The notes under the pieces are model-generated. The model saw only the letters and a list, made by a program, of their open reading frames with translations. It was not told the DNA's origin and ran no database searches. The position numbers and the translations under genes were made by a program. From positions 2,073,843 through 2,137,842 of the forward strand of contig KL647303.1 in the NCBI GenBank assembly GCA_000727475.1: 64,000 nucleotides of DNA. Direction: 5' to 3'. Source of the DNA: Sarcocystis neurona. Lineage: Eukaryota; Apicomplexa; Conoidasida; Eucoccidiorida; Sarcocystidae. Below are positions 30,201 to 40,806 of this stretch, one piece after another (positions within the stretch are counted from its first letter, which is position 1; each line of letters begins with the position of its first letter).

Positions 30201-32281
30201 GTCGCCTCGCAGACGGCTCTCAGCGCTCGAAAGCTGTTGATGCGTCGTTGCACATTCTGCGCGAAGCTGATGCAGAGCTTAATACCAAACATAAACACGG
30301 CGCACAACAGACGGCGTAGCGAGCATCGAACAGGTTTATGCTATTTTCCAAATGCGACCTGTTAATCGCAGCCACTAAAAGGGTCGCACAGAACTCCGAT
30401 CCACCTACTTGCCAGGGGGGAGGAAGACGCACTTTATGGGTCCGTGCTAAATAGCATGCAGGCAAATGTGTCCTCAGTGACACGCTTGAAAGTAAAGACA
30501 CCGCACACGGCTAGTACTGACGGATAATCTGACACATAATCCGGTACTCTCGAAGCGACGAGCAGAGAGCTCTAGTCTTTCGCATTCTCGTTTGTTCCTC
30601 AGCGTCCGCGTCGCTGCAAATACCCCGCCACGAGTTGTCAAATCACCGGAATCGATACCCACCAGTGCGGCGCCTGCCTTCTCTTCTCATCGCTGGTGTG
30701 CGGATTTTGCCCAGCAAGGTCACACTCGATGTTTTTCTGTTCACTGTTCCGACTGCTGGAGTACACCTTTATCTATTGCTTTCTGAAGTCGCTAATGGCA
30801 GATGGTGGTCTCACCGTATTTGAATGGCACAAACCCCTATGTAGATTATGTTGGCGTGCACCGGCAGCTCATCTTACTTTCGTAGTGCTGCCTCAGACGG
30901 CGCTGCAGCTGCTGATGGTGCTCGCGAGTCTGAGGCTGCAAGGTTTGCACATGTGCTTCAGTGGACTCTAAAAAACCTTCTCGCTCTGCCTCCAAAAGCT
31001 GTAGGTGCTCCATTCGCATGCGGTTGTTTAGGAATAACTGGTCCAGCTGCTTTCGCTGCGTTCATGCATTCAGCCCACAGACATACCGACTGACACAAGC
31101 GTATCTACGCCCGCCAGCATAGTAAGATTCTGTACTTGCGTAAGTAAAGGCACTTGGAATCCATCATTTCGGACGCGTAGTAGGCGTGTCGCTCGAGAAG
31201 CACGCTTCATTACACGAGTACAAACATCGGGGTAGACTTACACTTGCGTGTATTACTGTACGACGAACTGTCGTGCACAGATTACGCGTCTATACATCTC
31301 ACGCCGTTAGCTCGGACTAGCTGCCGAATAAACCATATTATATCGCGGCTTGTACGGGGACAGCATTGCTCCGGGAATACTTAAGCATCCTTCGGGCGTC
31401 CCTCTGCTAACTTACAAGCTGCTAACTACCTGTTTTGTGTATACCTTAAGCAGGACGGCTGCAGTTTCCTATGGTCCCCAGCGGCGTCTGCCAGCCATGT
31501 GCTGTCTCAGTTTCTTCCGCCAGTTAACAAATTGGTGTCTGGATACCTGTGGCGTATCAGCGTAGCAAAGGCTAGTAGACTCCTTGAACCACGTGCGGTA
31601 ATCATGCTACTGCGTGACACACCGTAGAGAGTACACGTGGTAAGCTGTGCTGGTATGTTCCGCAGAGATACTCCGGTCTGCTGCTGTTGCTGTAGTTCAC
31701 ACCTTATTGGCTGCAGCCCAATGCAGGTGTTCTTTCATGTTTGTGCATCTTGATGGTTTCGCAAGGGTGGTTGCAGGCGGTGCACATGTGGGCATGCGCA
31801 ACGCCAATGCTGCTTTCAGTTGTCGACAATATTACTGTAGCTCGCTCTGGATGCAGCTTGGGCAGTGTGTTCACCTGGTGGTTGCTGCCCAGCCCCGTCT
31901 ACGTGGTGCCTCTCGACGCCTGTTTCGGTCTCGTGATGCTGCGACCTGTGGTCTCCGTGGCTTGCCTTTTCTTCATTGGCTTGTCTCAATGCGTGTGCGT
32001 TGTTGGTGACGTCTTCTTTGGAAAGGTTTAGCCTTCCCTGCGAGACAGCAAGGTTTATGGTGGCGACGTCCTTCTGCAAGGAACGCACGGCACACTCCAG
32101 CTCCTCTTTCCGTTGTTGCAGGGCCGAGAGCTGCTGTGTTTCGCGAGTTGCCGTCTCGGTCTCCGTCTCCAGCCTGCGAATTTCTGCTTGTAACAGGCGT
32201 GTCTTCCGCTGCAGCAGCCTCAGAAAGTACGGTGCGTCAGCGCTTGACGGCCAGCCTGAGCGATCCGTTGTGACAGACACC
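26901..32281 (-). CDS. IFT74: Intraflagellar transport protein 74 (IFT74), six exons recovered
   Basis: IFT74 is a coiled-coil subunit of the IFT-B core; it pairs with IFT81, and their N-terminal regions bind tubulin cargo. Exons 32281-31966, 31055-30878, 30256-29916, 28744-28423, 27958-27831 and 27215-26901 join in phase to about 533 residues. Landmarks match family order: DAPYFLRLLQRKTRLLQAEI at the coiled-coil start, QLDQLFLNNRM, LEAEREGFLESTEAH, DTEISKFIEQ before an ELQRRA segment, REEIRYTYGNLGAI, and near the C-terminus a segment with NDYETVRDRCLRITEDI, followed by about 27 residues to the stop. The order and spacing follow the human protein closely. Human IFT74 is about 600 residues, so about 70-100 N-terminal residues, normally a basic Pro/Arg-rich tail, are missing here. 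One intron appears to use a GC donor. In coccidia IFT genes are expected to serve the microgamete flagella. Confidence 0.85.
27831..27958 (-). CDS. IFT74: IFT74 exon E
   Basis: A 128-base exon bounded by acceptor CCCGGCGCAG and donor GGAG|GTACCA. It encodes EIWEVERRTQKIREEIRYTY, then GNLGAIGRSKADEDAQLNAE. It matches the human block KIKQMTTDLEIYNDLPALK at equal spacing, and its phase fits both neighbours. Confidence 0.85.
28423..28744 (-). CDS. IFT74: IFT74 exon D
   Basis: The acceptor is GATTCCTTCTACAG. The protein reads NLRLLAARDTEISKFIEQH, PELQRRA and a Gln/Glu-rich coil ending NVQRLEEIKQ. The text aligns residue for residue with the human region around EEHMDTFIETFEE. The donor is CAGC|GTAAGA; a stronger-looking GTGAGT about 30 bases later would break the join to exon E. 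Confidence 0.85.
28745..29915 (-). other. IFT74 intron C-D
   Basis: A 1.2 kb intron between two in-phase IFT74 exons. It contains the 97-base tandem duplication at 29645-29840 and TA runs. Open frames on both strands within it show no domain. Confidence 0.7.
29645..29840. repeat. 97-base tandem duplication in IFT74 intron
   Basis: Two copies, aligned at 29645 and 29742, share GGACAGACACAGTG-type sequence, TCGGCGTACATGCG, and a central (TA)n run of different length. Divergence is low outside the TA run. Confidence 0.88.
29916..30256 (-). CDS. IFT74: IFT74 exon C
   Basis: The acceptor is CTTCGCGCAG and the donor AACAG|GTGGGT. The text is heptad-rich: KLRLLRRQQAQQRQLQQL, then LGEHRAALLQAALDLKEEI and ARIVEHQDAL. 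The last part matches the human segment ending DLEEHQ. It takes two bases at the start and ends in phase 0. Confidence 0.8.
30878..31055 (-). CDS. IFT74: IFT74 exon B
   Basis: It opens RKQLDQLFLNNRMRMEHLQL and ends RRLRQHYE before donor GTAAGA. It corresponds to the human stretch around SLDVIFTERQ. It starts in phase 0 and leaves one base at the end. Confidence 0.82.
31966..32281 (-). CDS. IFT74: IFT74 exon A
   Basis: This begins the conserved coiled coil (DAPYFLRLLQRKTRLLQAEI, then RKEELECAVRSLQKDV and NAHALRQANEEK). The acceptor TATGCGTAG fits but is pyrimidine-poor. The 3' end is placed at AAAAG|GCAAGC, a GC donor, because the next exon then continues exactly as the family requires and no in-phase GT is available. 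An upstream ATG in the same frame (MFMRRVSVTT) could instead be a start if the basic tail is absent. Confidence 0.75.
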
Positions 32282-33526
32282 CTACGCATAAACATCTTCT
32301 TGAGGATATTGAGATAAGCGCGAAACGCCAGCGTGAGTACTCCTCGCTTCACCGCGCTCAGTGTGGAAGACCCGATATCCCACGCCCCCAGAACACCTAC
32401 ACAGCGAAGCGGCCACCCCGTAAACTGTCGACCGTCGCACGCACCCAAGCCTCAAAATCCGTACCTGTGTCTTAAGATTTAACAGAGTTATACGTGAAAA
32501 CGACAGCGCGCAGTGGATCCCCGTGTGTGCTTCTGAAGGTGCACTCGCATGCGTCATTATTCATCTGGATATGCTGTTGTTTTGCAGAGAAACAGTGCCA
32601 AAGTACGTGTGAGTATCCGCACCTGTTTCGGCCGGTGAATGTTCTGCGGCTGTTTTGTACGTTTATATACGTGTATTCAAATGATCCTTCTAGAGCGCAA
32701 CGAGGCGGACCTGCTCGTATGTCTCTGCACACGGTGGCGCGTTTTACCTACGAGCCCAGAGAGAACTCAAAAAGACTTTTTGGAAGCATGGGTCAGTCTC
32801 CTCCTTTCGCTGTAGCGACGTGCATGGTAACACGTCGTTCTTCACACTACCACAATGTCGAAGGATAAATTGAGTGCTGTTGTTGCGAGGCGGACACATA
32901 AACAACGTACTAACTTAAGTAAGACGAATCCATCCTGCTGTTTCCGTGCACATTACAAGTAGTCACAGAGTGGAGAACGTTCTTGTCTTGCCCATCGCAT
33001 TTCGTTCGTTTGCGACTATATAGGGGCTAACGAATGCGTCGAACCATACGCGTTGAACGGAAAAGAAATTGGATGTTGAATAGAACAATTTGAGCTCTCA
33101 GAAGGTCCGATTAGTTTTTACAGGCGGCCGCGGAAGCATAATCTTTTTGCGTGCACACTTTCCTGCACCGCTTCCAGGCTGACATTACTTGACTACGCTT
33201 GCGACACTGCTCCCTGTTCTGCGACGTGTGCCTTTTTTCCGTGCGCGTTGAACTTTTGCCACTCGCTATTTCAGGCGTCGGTGTGGAGCCACTTCTTATC
33301 TAGTGCCGCCGCCCGTCATAATCTTATCACCGAAAAAAGGAGTCAGAGGCAGAGCTCAGAAGCGCCCGTGTATCGAAAGCATCCGTGCTGAGCGCCGATG
33401 ACAGAGTTTGACCTTGTCATGGTGGTAACACAGTCCTACTGTTTTCCGCTGCCTACACCCTCCTAACGCTTGGACAAGGGTGTAGCTGATTGATTGTTTC
33501 GTCCGCGGCGCACCACGTGTCTCTTA

Positions 33527-33846
33527 CCATTTTCTTCGCATCCTGCTGATTGAGCGGAGTCGCTGCTGCTCGCTGCACATAGAAGGAAGGGGCCCTCATT
33601 TCTACGGCAGTTCCCACCGGTACTACCGCAGCTGCTGCTGCTGCTACAGCTACTGCTGCTGCCGTTAAAGTTGCTGCTGTGAGCCGGCGTGAAGCAGAAA
33701 TTATGGGGAGGGCATGATCCTGACGACAGAGGCCTGCTGCATAATCTTGATTCCTCCTCAGAACTCCAGCTGTCCTCTTTTGTATGGTTCTTCACAAACA
33801 ACCGAGAACGGCTGTATCGCTTTGGCAATTCCGTCGCATCCTCCAT
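33527..33846 (-). CDS. Possible first exon of IFT74 or start of a separate gene
   Basis: A Met-initiated, hydrophilic, Ser-rich frame begins MEDATELPKRYSRSRLFV and meets a good donor, AATG|GTAAGAG. It includes a CTG/GCA triplet run coding for poly-Ser. Its position fits an IFT74 5' exon, but its phase does not match the exon A acceptor at 32281, so a small exon would have to lie between them. It also lacks the usual Pro/Arg-rich IFT74 tail. Read through, it would be a 127-residue orphan ending at 33463. Confidence 0.35.
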
Positions 33847-33849
33847 CCC

Positions 33850-36800
33850 GATGACTTGAGCTGACGAAAAGAACTAGTAGACTAGCATGGTATCCCGGTA
33901 TTGCTACCGATGCAAGCGGCCGCTGTCACGACGGGTCTTCCCGTTGTGTTGTGAGCCCCTGCTACTCCACCAGTAAGAGATGCGAACACGCGGTGGAGTG
34001 CACAGTAAGACTTGGATCTGACACGTGGAAGATGGAGAGGAGACCAGAAAGGCGGGAGACCGCGGCTACGCGCGACAAGCGACAGTCCTCGCTGCGGCAG
34101 GTGAAAATGAAGTACACGAAGAGGCGCGCACCTGCTTGTTGTTGGGTGCGAGACTGTTGAATTAACAGTACAGAAGAAATAGAGCTTGGGGTAGGTATCT
34201 GTTTTTTCGCGTACAGGTGTACGTATGCCCATGTAAATTCCCTTGCAAACCTATGTGTCCCACGCAGCTCGGAAACGAAGTAAAGATCCAAACAAAAGTC
34301 AAATGAGTTGATGCCTTATTCGTGTGGCATTACGCAAAGAATCAGCGAAGGAAGGCGCGGTACTCTTGTGTACTTCGTATTCGACTCTTTTACACTGATA
34401 CATTAAGAAACTCATCCCGCGCAGTCGTATTTTCCGGGGACACTCGACTGCTGAACTGGCCACAAATAGGCCTCATGTATGATCGCTGTGATGCAATCGT
34501 AACCCACCGAGCAAAGCGAATGCACGTGCACATCTAGATGCATTCTGTCTGGGTTTACTCTTCAGTGTTGGTAGGCTTTGTGAAAGGCATCTTTTTTTGA
34601 ATGATCTGATTTGAGTCGATGTATACATGCGCAGGTTCACAAACAGAGCCGTGTATACAGTTAGTGACACGCTGCCGGAGAGCGACAGTCGTTTTCTGAG
34701 CACGGCGTCTTCGGGTTTATGGCCCGATGGCTGTGTGTCGGCGATGTAGCATGTCTGTGTATGTACGTCGCCGACCCACTTGCTTGTAGTGTACGCCTTC
34801 CCTATGCTGAGATGATGCTCTTTTCTTGTGCGATGGAGGTAGCTGTTGGGAAACAAGCTGCAGTGTATTCCGGTTCTCTCTTCAATTTAGTTAACTGGCC
34901 TTGACACTTCCCGAGATGGTTTCCGCTATTCTCTCAGGATCTGGTTTACAGATCGCACGTTTCAATTAAAGATCTCGAGCACAGGTTCCTGCCAAGGGCA
35001 CGTGTGAAGACCTCTTCCTTGATAACGCGTGTGCCTCACAAATATTCACCTGTTGTTCTGCAGGGTGATCAACGTCACACTGGCGGTTCGCGTCTTAGGC
35101 CATAAGGGGTTGCATAGATGGCTGCTGCTACATATGACTGATTTGATAAACTGCGTCCCAGCAGGTTGTGCATCTTTGCACAAGAGCACATTGATCTTGC
35201 ATGATTTTCTATGGAGAGATTCTTCTTTGCCATTCAACCTGCCAAATGTGTTTAGTGCGGGGCCCCATGCAGCAGTAACCGGCGTACTCCTAAGCTGAGC
35301 GACCGTCAGTTCTCGATGTTCGAGTGCTTCGCCAGGGCTGCACATTAATCTGCAAAGACCTGTAAGAGTTTTGTCGCCCGATGCCTAGTACTGCGACGTA
35401 TAATTACCTGCACGCAAAAACTCACGTCCGGGTTCTTTGCTGGTAAACTACTGCAGTCGCAGAGGAGCAGTACCGGCGGTCGAGGCATACGAGCGACGCG
35501 TACTGCAAATTACCTGAACCTCTTCTGTGTAACAGGGTCGTCTACGCCTGCTGTTTATTGTCTTCCAGGCAATATATACACGCATTAGTAGCATGGCGCC
35601 TGCGTGAAGTCATGCGCAGAACACGCAGGAGTCATAGCCGTGCACGCTTGTCGTTGAAGTGAATGCATTGGTATGAGTGCTGCATCGCATGCCCACGTAG
35701 AAATTGAACCTACGTATACGTAGTGTGTTATTGTTTTATACAAATTAGGTCCACATGGACGCGTTCATCCGTTTGCACACTTCTTACTCGGGTTTTTACA
35801 GTCCCTCCCTATTCGGCGAAGGGGACAGCCTCCTGTAAGCTGGTAATATATACTTGATTCGCTCCCCTTTTGCTTGTGTAGGGGTAGGCTCACATCTGCC
35901 GGGACATCAGTCGCTGGAACATGCAGTACCGTCAAAGTGAATCGATACGTTGTCACTACCGGCATAACGGTATGCCGACGGAATGTGTTAAATTGTGGTT
36001 CACCGACCCTGGAATATAATTTCGCGCACCTCTTATGCCATCCGGTAGTGCGGCCTGCACGTCTGAACCTCAGCATCTGGGGCAACGCGAGGATGTACGT
36101 TTAAGTTGCTACTAGTCATTGAAGGTGGAAACGCATAATAAAGAGAGTGAGTAGAGTCAATCAAGCGTTCCACACTGCTTGCCCACATAAGGCAGAGCAG
36201 AATCTTATGACTTTGTACGTGCTGTACAGGGTAGGAGGCCGTGATGCACTTCTGTTATTACGTATACACTTACAAAGAGGGGTGACGTTTTTGTGATGAA
36301 CAAAACAGTGCCTCAATGCACAAAACGCTACTGCCCACAGTTAAGAAGCCAACAAAATACTTATTATTATGAATGCAATTTTAAGATAGATATAAGACGC
36401 GCGAATGGCCACGTCCCTGACACGCATGTGCGCCACACCACCGGCACAAGAGTTGTCTCAAGAGTAGGTGAAGAAGCATGAAGACACCCCCGACGCGTAG
36501 CACAGCGATGAGCGTGTGCTTCTGCTGAGGTCAATTTATAACGATGGACGCGCTTTTTTGTGGCCGCACGAAGAGGCATGAAGGGTACAATTGTGAATAG
36601 TTCGATTCCGACAGTTATCCCGCACTGTTAAGAACTAGCCCCTTCGCCTCCTGTTGACCTGCCTGCGAAGGAGATTTATTCCGCCGGGTAGAAGAGAAGC
36701 ACGTACGCGCCCCAATACGTACTCTCTCCGGACATATATATGCAAACATCCACACATATCTCATGAAGTCTAAGTGCATAGAAAAGAAAACGTAAATGAG

Positions 36801-39800
36801 AGTACGGACGGTGGCATAGTGCATGTATACTCCCCAGAACCTTCTACGAGGACTACAGAGCAAATGTGTACCCACGCTTGATTCAGCACCCAAGATGTAG
36901 TGATTTTTGTCACACGCAACAGCACACGTTAGAACACAGAACGATCTATTTCGTAATGTATTATGTAACAAAGAAAGCACTAGTGTAAACTGCATAGTCA
37001 ACTGCGGAACAAGATGCATGCAACGATCGGCGATTTGATAGGTCGCAACGGAGCAGATGCCTACTTACGACCTTAGGAATAGAATTAGCACAGGTGGATC
37101 CTGGGGACGAATCTACAAGGAATTGGCCTGTAGCATGCGCGTACTTACTGAACTACGCAGGAGGGATGTGCACTGAACGTTTCAGCTACTACGTAACAAT
37201 GAAAAGAACACACTTGACTCCGCAGAGCAGAGAGACCTGTACCGGGAGCCTAACCGATGTCAAAAGCACACTGTAAGTTTACCATATGTGAAATCAATCG
37301 CAGAACGGAGGTGAGGGTGTATCACTTGTGTGCCATTCACTCACGGCAGAGCAGATGTGTACGGAGTAGAGGTGATGGACGCAGAATACAGATGTTGCAG
37401 ATATACCTACAAAACCAAAGCAATGTGCCACTTATGACTCGTGTTGAGAGAACACTATACGCAACGTCGCACCGATAATTCACGTTTGATTTGATTACAA
37501 AGCTTCACATGCAGAACGGATACTCCTGTTGACGTGTTCTGAGAAACAGATCTGCACATAGAGATAGGCCCGTACACCCGTGGCAACGCCTGGAGTCTCC
37601 AGTTACATAGAAGAAGAAGGAAGCCGCGTGAGTGTACTACAAATTCGTTCATGTGTCCTGTAACGTGGAGACTGGTATAAGAATATATATGCGTATACAT
37701 GCATCCCATCTAAAAGTGAATAACACGGCGTCAATAAGTGTTACCTTCGGTGACGTAGACATTCATAAAGACAACATCTGCGTCTGCGGTACACCTGTTT
37801 CAAATTTAGCAAACAGGGACAGTGATAGTTGTGCGTAATACGCATGCGAGCTCCGCGTACACTTTTGTGTAGACGGAGAGGGACAAAAGTGTACACGCAC
37901 ACAGCAAGCGATATGCTTGTTTGCATTCCGTACCAGAACTGAGATACGGAGATAGGTGTGCACACGTACCACACTTTTACCTCTCTATACTCAGCAGGTA
38001 AAGCGAAGATGCAGAAGACTTTTTATGTGTAACCAAAGTTTCGTTCCTCCTCTGAAGGGTCGACTTCTTCACACACGTATCTGTGCGCTACAACAGCAGT
38101 TCCCGTCCAAAATACTTGACCAAATAGGAGGGCACATGTATGCTTATATGCCTGTATGTGTGCTTTTTGTTGATACGCTCAGCACTGCCGTGGGTGGCGC
38201 CTACTCGAAACAAGGGGCGGCGTACGCCGTGAATTTGCTAAATGATGTAAACGTGTATAATTCGTAGTGATGTTTGGTGATATCGGCCTCTTCACGTCAG
38301 CTGAGAAATGGCCTGCGTGAAAAGTCATACGCCTGTATGCATCTTTTCCTGCCTATCTCGTGCAGAATCATCTAATGTGTCTACTTTTATGCAGGAGCTT
38401 AGAGATACTCGGGTTGGGGATTCAGTGCCTGTTTTCTGTACAGCTGTAGTAGTACGTAATTATGTGTGTGGTTCTCGTGGATATTACGCAGGTACATTCG
38501 TATGTACGACATACGTAGATGCATGTCCCACTCTATCTATCTATCTATATATATCTATATCTATATCTATATCTGTATATCTATATCTCTCTCTCTATAT
38601 ATATGTATGCATGTATTTACCGGTGCGAGTGGTACCTTGCTGCCGGATAGGCCTAGGGCGTTGCGTGGATGGTGGGATGCTGTGGTAGTGTTCCACCGTC
38701 CCAATAAATGCGTATTTCTTGCGCTTCTCCACAATGACACAGCGTTTTTACTAAAATGTTGCGACGTCGCATGTGAGACGGGGCGCCCAAGCGTCGATGG
38801 TGTCTGCATGCGGCCGTCAGCCAGGGCTGCGTAACTTCTCTCTCGCTTCGAGAAAACCCAGTTCTCTTCGAACGTAAGAAAATTTTAAATCGTAGTGAAC
38901 CATGCTGCACGCAGTTGAGCTTCAAGACTCCTCTGGTAGGGCAGGAGGTATGCGCCAGGACCATTTGGCAAAACGTCTGGTTCAACTGGAAGTCAGTTGA
39001 GTCTGTAATATTGTCGACTGCGTCACCTTTGCAAAGAAGGGATCGAGAACGAAGAAGATTTTGGTTGCTTTATAGGGGTGATTTCGATATAGCGCAGTGG
39101 GGCTTCTTCATTTGACGGAAAATGTTCGTTCCTTTGTGGAGGGGGAAACCACCCGAAGTTCGACTCCCAAGATAAATATTGCCTCAGAGCGGCTTTGTTT
39201 TCCGGGTTGTCCGAGTTTTCTCAGCGTGCGTTTGTGCTCCTTTGTCTGTCTTATGGCCCTCCGTACCTACAGTAGGTCACCGTCGCATGTGTGGATCTAC
39301 ATGAATCATATATCCCGGCACGATTTTGTAGCGTGCGTATTTAGCATACATCTGCACCGACGTCTTCCGGATCGCCTGAAAATACAGAAAACATACCCTC
39401 TATAATCCACATCTCTAAGTGCGTAGACCTATATATGTATGAGTGAACTTGTGCACCGCAGTTTAAAACGTAGCATGCGTCCGATATCACACCGTTGTTG
39501 ACCGCGTTGTAGCACGACGTTCCTTTTTGAATTCTTCTTCGTCAGCTGCTGAACTTCCCCTATGCGGCTTCAGGTTCCTTTTCCAGGGATATGCGTACAT
39601 ACGTGTATCTTTGTGTTTCTGTGTGTTTCGGAACTACATTTTTGGGCATATTTAAGACGTGTAGACTGTTTCTGTCCATCGAGTAAGGTCTCCGTCTGGA
39701 CATCGCCGTCTTCTTCAAGATCTTCTGTGTGTTAAGGCTTTCACTATAGACCCTAACTGGAAATACCTGCCGCGCGGCAGTTCCTGTGTACGTACACCGG

Positions 39801-39900
39801 AGTGCGTGTATCCAGTGACTATATATACACTCGAGTGTGTTCTAACAAACTCATTTGCTAACCTTTCCCCTCGTGACTCGCTGTAGGGTTTGTTTATACG
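33850..39900. other. Six kilobases without a confident gene
   Basis: Many short frames are present on both strands, with no long ordered one. Two minus-strand fragments look somewhat protein-like: near 38,890-39,000 (EPDVLPNGPGAYLLPYQR) and near 38,030-38,085 (YVCEEVDPSEEERNF). Either could be a small exon of a minus-strand gene continuing from 39,911-40,365, but their phases could not be chained. A TATC/TA microsatellite is at about 38,536-38,605. Confidence 0.4.
38536..38605. repeat. TATC/TA microsatellite
   Basis: A run of CTAT/ATCT tetranucleotides passes into CTCTCT and TATATA, in otherwise unremarkable non-coding sequence. Confidence 0.9.
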
Positions 39901-39910
39901 CTTGTGGAAC

Positions 39911-40365
39911 CTTAAGTGGCTTTTCTCATCTTTGACTGCGATTATTGCCGCATTTTCACTGTAGCTGCGGCACTGCGCTGGCACTCGCTATTGCTGCAGG
40001 TGTTTTCTGTGCTGTTGCTCCCTCAGCGGCGTTGTCTGTGTTACTGCTGCTGCGCTGACCACTGCAGGAGGTTTTGTCCTGGTGGGTGGTACCGTTGCCG
40101 TACTGTTGTTTCTCCGGCAGTCTGCTTCTGAACGTCATTTTTCTTCTGCTTTTGAAGCAGCACGTCCTCAACATTGAGGCCACTGCGTCGTGCTAGAACC
40201 GCTGCATGCTTTTTTGTTCGCTCCGGATATCTTTTTACTGCTTCTCGTCCTGTTGGCAAACTGTAAGTGCTTCCTGTTCTTGATCTTCTTCTCTCGTAAC
40301 AGTCCATAGCAAACTTCTTCGTTGCATCGTTCTTCCGCGTGCTTGATAATTGATTCTTCTTCTCT
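39911..40365 (-). CDS. Unidentified minus-strand gene fragment (two candidate exons)
   Basis: Candidate exons are 40365-40093 and 39958-39911. The first reads NDATKKFAMDCYERRR..., then KRYPERTKKHAAVLARRSGL, NVEDVLLQKQKKNDVQKQTA. With a CAACG|GTACCA donor it joins in phase to ENAAIIAVKDEKSHL after acceptor GCAGCTACAG. The sequence is basic and helical. The family was not recognised. The region is head to head with the L7-like gene starting at 40624, so a shared divergent promoter is possible. An alternative frame (VKEGIGRRQRRSELKRDEPE...) overlaps the first exon and cannot be excluded. Confidence 0.28.
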
Positions 40366-40439
40366 CTGGCTCGTCCCGTTTCAGTTCACTTCTTCTCTGT
40401 CGTCGTCCAATCCCTTCTTTGACAATATTTGCTGCTTGA

Positions 40440-40615
40440 CGGTTCACCTTCTTTAAAAAATTCTCCCCGCCCGTACAACTCCTTCCGCTACATCCTCTTA
40501 CTGCATGTGCCGGCTCCTCGCGGCCGCCTCCCCTCGTATTTTCCGTGTCTTCCTTTCCGCCTCTTTCTCCTTTTCCTTTCCGTCCCCTCGGTTCCCACGG
40601 TCACCAGAAGCATCA
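40440..40615 (+). promoter_or_regulatory. Pyrimidine-rich leader of the L7-like gene
   Basis: About 175 bases immediately before the proposed ATG at 40624 are strongly C/T-biased on the coding strand (TTCCTTTCCGCCTCTTTCTC and similar). This would be the 5' untranslated region or promoter. The bias itself is visible in the sequence; its role is inference. No TATA-like element is evident. Confidence 0.35.
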
Positions 40616-40623
40616 GCAGCAGG

Positions 40624-40806
40624 ATGAAGGAGCAGGTGAAGAGCGTCAGCACGGCAGCCCTGCAGGAGCAGGGAGGGGCTCGGGTTCAGCTGCAGCCTCG
40701 AAGGCCAGGGGAAGCGCTTAAGACAGCGGAAGTTATTTTGAAGAAGCGGACGGGTGATCTAGCAGAAAAAGCAGCCCGAGCCAAAAAAATTCGCAAGCTA
40801 AAGCGG
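40624..40806 (+). CDS. L7-like exon 1
   Basis: Starts MKEQVKSVSTAALQEQ and ends AKKIRKLKR before GTATCA. The start was chosen at the first Met after the pyrimidine-rich leader; an in-frame Met at 40429 would add a Pro/Leu-rich, leader-like stretch that is probably untranslated. Its Lys/Arg-rich helix is typical of the L7 N-terminus. Confidence 0.6.

Noticed and set aside
26901..32281. IFT81 or a generic SMC/kinesin coiled coil instead of IFT74
   Set aside because: The order of the conserved blocks and the C-terminal NDYE...DIN...RAL pattern fit IFT74 specifically. There is no calponin-like N-terminal domain as in IFT81.
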